This document shows positions 6,441 through 9,393 of a stretch of 9,393 bases of DNA, piece after piece; the first letter of the stretch is position 1; each line of letters opens with the position of its first letter. The translations under genes were made by a program, and so were the position numbers. Source of the stretch: Syntrophobacterales bacterium (GTDB lineage: Bacteria; Desulfobacterota; Syntrophorhabdia; Syntrophorhabdales; WCHB1-27); contig JADGQN010000162.1 of assembly GCA_017881765.1 (NCBI GenBank), positions 1 to 9,393 on the forward strand, in the 5' to 3' direction. A model generated the notes under the pieces. It did not search any database, was not told the DNA's origin, and saw only the letters and a list, made by a program, of their open reading frames with translations.

Positions 6441-7337
6441 TTTCTTCCGGACTATCCCCGCTATACCTACCAGCCCCTTTGGCAGGAAGAGCACCGTGAC
6501 GATAAATACTATCCCGAAGATCAGCACGTTCACCTGTCCCAGGCTTGCGGCAAAAAGCTCCTTCAACAGCACAAAGACGACTGCTCCGACAACCGGACCG
6601 ACAACCGTGCCCGCCCCGCCTATGAAGGCGATCAGCAGGGGATCGAAGGACCAGCCTAATTCAAAGGGGGCGTAGTGGTAATACGTGCCGCAGTAGAAGG
6701 CGAAGATCCCTCCGGCAAACCCGGCGATCACGGTGCTGATGCTCATCGCTACGACTTTGTATTTGAAGGTGTTGATGCCTATCGCTTCGGCCGCCTCCTC
6801 GTCCTCACGCACGGAGACCAGGGCAAGCCCCAGCTTTGAACGGGAAAGCGCATAGACAGCCGCCACCGTAGCCACCCCGACCCCAAATGCAAGATAGTAG
6901 ATGGTCAGGAGGCTATACTCCTTCAGGCACGCTTCGGTAATGAAACTGACGCCGGGGAGCAGGTTCTGCACCGTGATGAGCGCGATCATGGCAAGGGCAA
7001 GAGTGCCTATGGAAAAATAATGTCCCTTCATCTTGAAGGAAGGGAACCCTATGGCAAAGGCCAGAATGAGGGATGCCAGAGCCCCGGCCGGAAGAGCAAG
7101 GTAGTAGGAAACGCCTCCCAGCCAGAGGTAGCGGAACGTGAGCGCACCGGCCCCGAAGAATGTGGCGTGACCAAGACTGATCTGGCCGCAGTAACCGCCC
7201 AGAATGTTCCAGCTGTGCGAAAGTGTGGCATAGAGGCAGATAAGGATCAGGAGATTAAGCAGATACTCGCTCTTGATGAGGAGCGGCGCGAAAATCATCA
7301 GGAGCACAAAGCTTGCTATCCCCAACTTACTCTTCAA
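6420..7337 (-). CDS. livM: Branched-chain amino acid-type ABC transporter permease LivM, 305 aa, TTG start
   Basis: One of two inner-membrane channel subunits of the importer, expected to pair with LivH. Hydrophobic segments run through the protein. Family signatures include GGYCGQISLGHATFFGAGA (47-65), the cytoplasmic coupling loop SVREDEEAAEAIGINTFKYK (175-194) that contacts the ATPases, and GGAGTVVGPVVGA (240-252) near the end. I choose TTG at 7337. It overlaps the livH stop in a TTGA arrangement, has AGGAGGG 8 nt upstream, and gives a normal family length with the first helix right after LKSKLG. The open frame extends a further 107 codons upstream, but that part is cysteine- and arginine-rich antisense-like sequence inside livH and is not credible protein. 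The last residues, DRSART, are encoded by a short direct repeat and may be a recent tail. Confidence 0.9.
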   Translation of the reverse strand: MKSKLGIASFVLLMIFAPLLIKSEYLLNLLILICLYATLSHSWNILGGYCGQISLGHATFFGAGALTFRYLWLGGVSYYLALPAGALASLILAFAIGFPSFKMKGHYFSIGTLALAMIALITVQNLLPGVSFITEACLKEYSLLTIYYLAFGVGVATVAAVYALSRSKLGLALVSVREDEEAAEAIGINTFKYKVVAMSISTVIAGFAGGIFAFYCGTYYHYAPFELGWSFDPLLIAFIGGAGTVVGPVVGAVVFVLLKELFAASLGQVNVLIFGIVFIVTVLFLPKGLVGIAGIVRKKDRSART

Positions 7338-8206
7338 GCCTTCCGCCCTCCTATCCCTTGAGGCCTGAACATGAGAACAAGCACGAAGAGAACAAGCCCG
7401 ACAACCTCTCTGTACGCGACACCCACAAGGAAAACACTTGCAGCTTCCACCACACCGAGCAGGAGCCCTCCAAAGAGCACGCCCCTCAGGCTTCCCACAC
7501 CGGCAAGTATCAGCACGATCAGCGCCTTGTTCGTCAGGTCGAAGGAGACCATAGGGTTGAACGTCTGTAAAGCGATTACGACACCTGGAAATCCTGCCAG
7601 CGCTACACCGATGGCAAATGATACCAAACAGGCCCTGCTCGTGTTTATCCCCATCCACGATGCCGCCTCATAGTCCTGTGACACGGCCCTGATCGCCTTG
7701 CCGAAGTAAGTTCGTGTCAGGAACAGGTGGACCGCAAAGACCACGATTATGGCGAGGAACACCGTTGCAAGCCCGATGTAGGGTAAGCGCACACCGAGAA
7801 GGTCGATTACCTTCCCTGTATAACTTGTCGCAACAGCGCGCTCATCGGCCGTCCAGAGCATTGTTGCCGCGTTAGAGCAGATAAGCAGAATGCCGAAGGA
7901 GATGAGCAGCGAATTTTTGAGCTTCTCCGTTTCCGGCAGCGCGAGCAGGCGTTGAAACAGCCCCATGAACAATATCCACCCAATCACGAAGAAGGTCGGG
8001 ATCACGAGGATGAGCGATAGGAAGGGGTCGAAATGAAGGTAGTAACAGACCCAAAGCACGGTGTATGACGCAAGCATGATGAGGGCACCGTGGGCCACAT
8101 TCAAATAGTTCATCACACCGAAGACCAGCGAAAGCCCCAGCGCGACAAGCCCGTATAATGCACCGCTGAAGACGCCATAGCTCAGAATCTGTAAGAGGGC
8201 TCCCAT
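7334..8206 (-). CDS. livH: Branched-chain amino acid-type ABC transporter permease LivH, 290 aa
   Basis: Inner-membrane channel subunit partnering LivM. The N-terminal signature GLVALGLSLVFGVMNYLNVA (19-38) followed by HGAL is characteristic of LivH. The coupling loop TYFGKAIRAVSQDYEAA (166-182) plus SWMGINTSR would dock onto the ATPases. GVGSLRGVLFGG (236-247) and the C-terminal MFRPQGIGG are also standard. Its 290 aa match the family. The ATG at 8206 begins 2 bp after the livF stop codon, with a modest AGGA inside the last livF codons, so translation is probably coupled to livF. It overlaps livM by 4 bp at the other end. Confidence 0.93.
   Translation of the reverse strand: MGALLQILSYGVFSGALYGLVALGLSLVFGVMNYLNVAHGALIMLASYTVLWVCYYLHFDPFLSLILVIPTFFVIGWILFMGLFQRLLALPETEKLKNSLLISFGILLICSNAATMLWTADERAVATSYTGKVIDLLGVRLPYIGLATVFLAIIVVFAVHLFLTRTYFGKAIRAVSQDYEAASWMGINTSRACLVSFAIGVALAGFPGVVIALQTFNPMVSFDLTNKALIVLILAGVGSLRGVLFGGLLLGVVEAASVFLVGVAYREVVGLVLFVLVLMFRPQGIGGRKA
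7346..7352 (-). promoter_or_regulatory. Ribosome binding site deciding the livM TTG start
   Basis: AGGAGGG on the minus strand, within the last codons of livH, 8 nt from the TTG at 7337. It is the main support for a TTG start overlapping the livH stop. Confidence 0.65.
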
Positions 8207-8208
8207 TC

Positions 8209-8919
8209 TTATCCTATAGCCAGATATGCGCTCTTGATCGCTTCGCTGGCGAGAAGCTCTTTCCCCGCGCCTTCCATGGTTATGCGACCGTTTTCTATCA
8301 CGTAGGCTCTATCCGCGACTTCAAGGGCCAACCGGACGTTCTGCTCCACCACAAGGATGGTCACGTTCCTCGACTTGTTTATCTCCCTGAGCGTCTTATA
8401 AATATTCTTCACTATGATCGGGGCCAGCCCCAGCGAAAGCTCATCCACGAGGAGCAGCTTGGGATCAGACATCAGTGCTCGCGCTATCGCCAGCATCTGC
8501 TGCTCTCCGCCGCTCAGGGTGCCGGCAAGCTGGCTTATGCGCTGTTTCAGCACGGGAAACATCTGAAAAACCCACTCGAGATGTTCCTCTTTTACTTTTC
8601 GCGCCCTACCGATGTAGCCGCCAAGCTCCAGATTCTCCAGGATGGTCATGTCTCGAAAAAGCCTTCTCCCTTCGGGCACCAAGGATACGCCGAGTTCAAC
8701 TACCTTATGCGCATCCACCGTATCCGACCTGGTGCCTTCGACGGTTATCGTTCCCTTCCGAGGCTTCTGCACACCGGAGAGGGTCCGCAGCACGGTCGAC
8801 TTGCCCGCCCCGTTGGAACCGACCAGGGCGACCATCTCGCCCTTCCGGACGCTGAATGAGACACCCCAGAGCGCCTGGATGTCTCCGTAGGTTACGTCAA
8901 CATCCCTGACCTCAAGCAT
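8209..8919 (-). CDS. livF: Branched-chain amino acid-type ABC transporter ATP-binding protein LivF, 236 aa
   Basis: Cytoplasmic ATPase subunit that forms a pair with LivG and powers the importer. Motifs in order: Walker A GSNGAGKST (34-42), the LivF-type VPEGRRLF (81-88) at the Q-loop position, ABC signature LSGGEQQ (135-141), Walker B LLLVDE (155-160) with catalytic E160, and VEQN (191-194) where many ABC proteins have the switch histidine. VPEGR and VEQN are normal for LivF. Unusual is leucine at 161, where most LivF proteins have proline (DEPSLGL, here DELSLGL). The ATG at 8919 overlaps the livG end by 8 bp, with AGGAG 9 nt upstream inside livG. Length is typical. Confidence 0.95.
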   Translation of the reverse strand: MLEVRDVDVTYGDIQALWGVSFSVRKGEMVALVGSNGAGKSTVLRTLSGVQKPRKGTITVEGTRSDTVDAHKVVELGVSLVPEGRRLFRDMTILENLELGGYIGRARKVKEEHLEWVFQMFPVLKQRISQLAGTLSGGEQQMLAIARALMSDPKLLLVDELSLGLAPIIVKNIYKTLREINKSRNVTILVVEQNVRLALEVADRAYVIENGRITMEGAGKELLASEAIKSAYLAIG

Positions 8920-9393
8920 GGAAGTCTTCTCCTAAGTAAGCCTCGATAACCATCCGATCGGTTATTGCTCCTTGCGGCGAACCCTCGAATATCTTCTGGC
9001 CGGAACTGAGCACCATCACCTTGCTCGAAACGCCGAGGATGACCCTTATCACGTGCTCGACGATCATCATCGTGATACCGAGCTCCTTTATCCTTGAGAC
9101 CAGAGCGAGGGCTTCTTCCACCTCCACATGGTTCAGTCCCGCAAAAACCTCATCAAGGAGCAGGAGCTTCGGTCTCGTCGCCAGCGCCCGCGCTATCTCG
9201 AGCCTTTTTCTATCGATGAGATTCAGGTGTTGGGCGGCGATGTCTTGTTTCTTGCTGATCCCGGTAAAGCCGAGTATCTCCTCAGCCTCTTTTTTCGCCT
9301 CCCGCATATTGCGCGCAGGCTCTCTTCCGTATGCTCTCCCTGCCATAACGTTTTCCAGCGCGGTCAAACGGACAAAAGGTTTGACGAGCTGAA
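8912..9393 (-). CDS. livG: Branched-chain amino acid-type ABC transporter ATP-binding protein LivG, 5' end outside the window
   Basis: Second ATPase subunit of the importer, partial: 159 codons are present and roughly 90-100 N-terminal residues, including Walker A, lie beyond position 9393. The frame is open to the window edge and reads QLVKPFVRLTALENV there, matching the LivG Q-loop region, so the TTG near 9367 is internal and not a start. Downstream are Walker B LLLLDE followed by VFAGLN, and VEH with the switch histidine. The ABC signature region before ARALATRPK reads HLNLIDRKRLEIARAL in place of the common LSYGQQRRLEIARAL. I recall a similar signature in some LivG homologues of deltaproteobacteria and related lineages, so it is probably functional. 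It ends GEDFHA, overlapping livF. Confidence 0.92.
   Translation of the reverse strand, partial: QLVKPFVRLTALENVMAGRAYGREPARNMREAKKEAEEILGFTGISKKQDIAAQHLNLIDRKRLEIARALATRPKLLLLDEVFAGLNHVEVEEALALVSRIKELGITMMIVEHVIRVILGVSSKVMVLSSGQKIFEGSPQGAITDRMVIEAYLGEDFHA

Noticed and set aside
7338..7658. N-terminal extension of LivM by 107 residues
   Set aside because: It lies wholly within livH in another frame and is rich in Cys and Arg without family similarity; the TTG at 7337 fits better.
1..9393. CRISPR arrays, tRNA or rRNA genes, integrases, toxin-antitoxin or defence genes
   Set aside because: I looked on both strands and found no regular spaced repeats, no cloverleaf and no protein resembling those families.

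Overview
This 9.4 kb window reads as a chromosomal segment of a Gram-negative bacterium with many solute uptake systems. The mix of a Liv-type ABC transporter, a TctAB-type tricarboxylate transporter, a lone enoyl-CoA hydratase, moderate GC content and several palindromic intergenic repeats would fit a Desulfobacterota or other deltaproteobacteria-like anaerobe (a Syntrophorhabdus-type organism, for example). That assignment rests on overall impression only; no marker gene is present.

Layout, left to right. Positions 1-185 are non-coding and carry a C/G-rich hairpin repeat. An enoyl-CoA hydratase/isomerase gene (186-965, minus) follows. A 420-bp non-coding stretch (966-1385) holds a 71-bp dispersed palindromic repeat and, next to the end of tctA, a run of four hairpins. 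Then come tctA (1386-2897) and tctB (2929-3387), both minus and probably one operon transcribed from a sigma-70-like promoter near 3600. No tctC binding-protein gene lies beside them. A divergent MFS permease (3672-4835, plus) starts from the same intergenic region. Immediately after its stop codon sits a 125-bp perfectly centred palindromic element (4835-4959), then a strong rho-independent terminator that ends the convergent minus-strand operon.

The right half is one minus-strand operon for a branched-chain amino acid-type (HAAT family) ABC importer in the order livG-livF-livH-livM-binding protein. LivG is cut by the window edge. Junctions are tight: an 8-bp overlap G/F, a 2-bp gap F/H and a 4-bp TTGA overlap H/M with a TTG start. 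A 144-bp structured gap then precedes the secreted binding protein. Products: two ATPases, two membrane channel subunits and one periplasmic receptor, a complete importer apart from the missing LivG N-terminus.

The coding content is mostly ordinary transport and acyl-CoA metabolism. I see no defence system, CRISPR array, phage, integron or other obvious new system. The less ordinary material is between genes: the centred palindrome, the four-hairpin cluster after tctA and its partial echo after livM, plus small oddities in the LivG and LivF ATPase motifs and the missing tctC.
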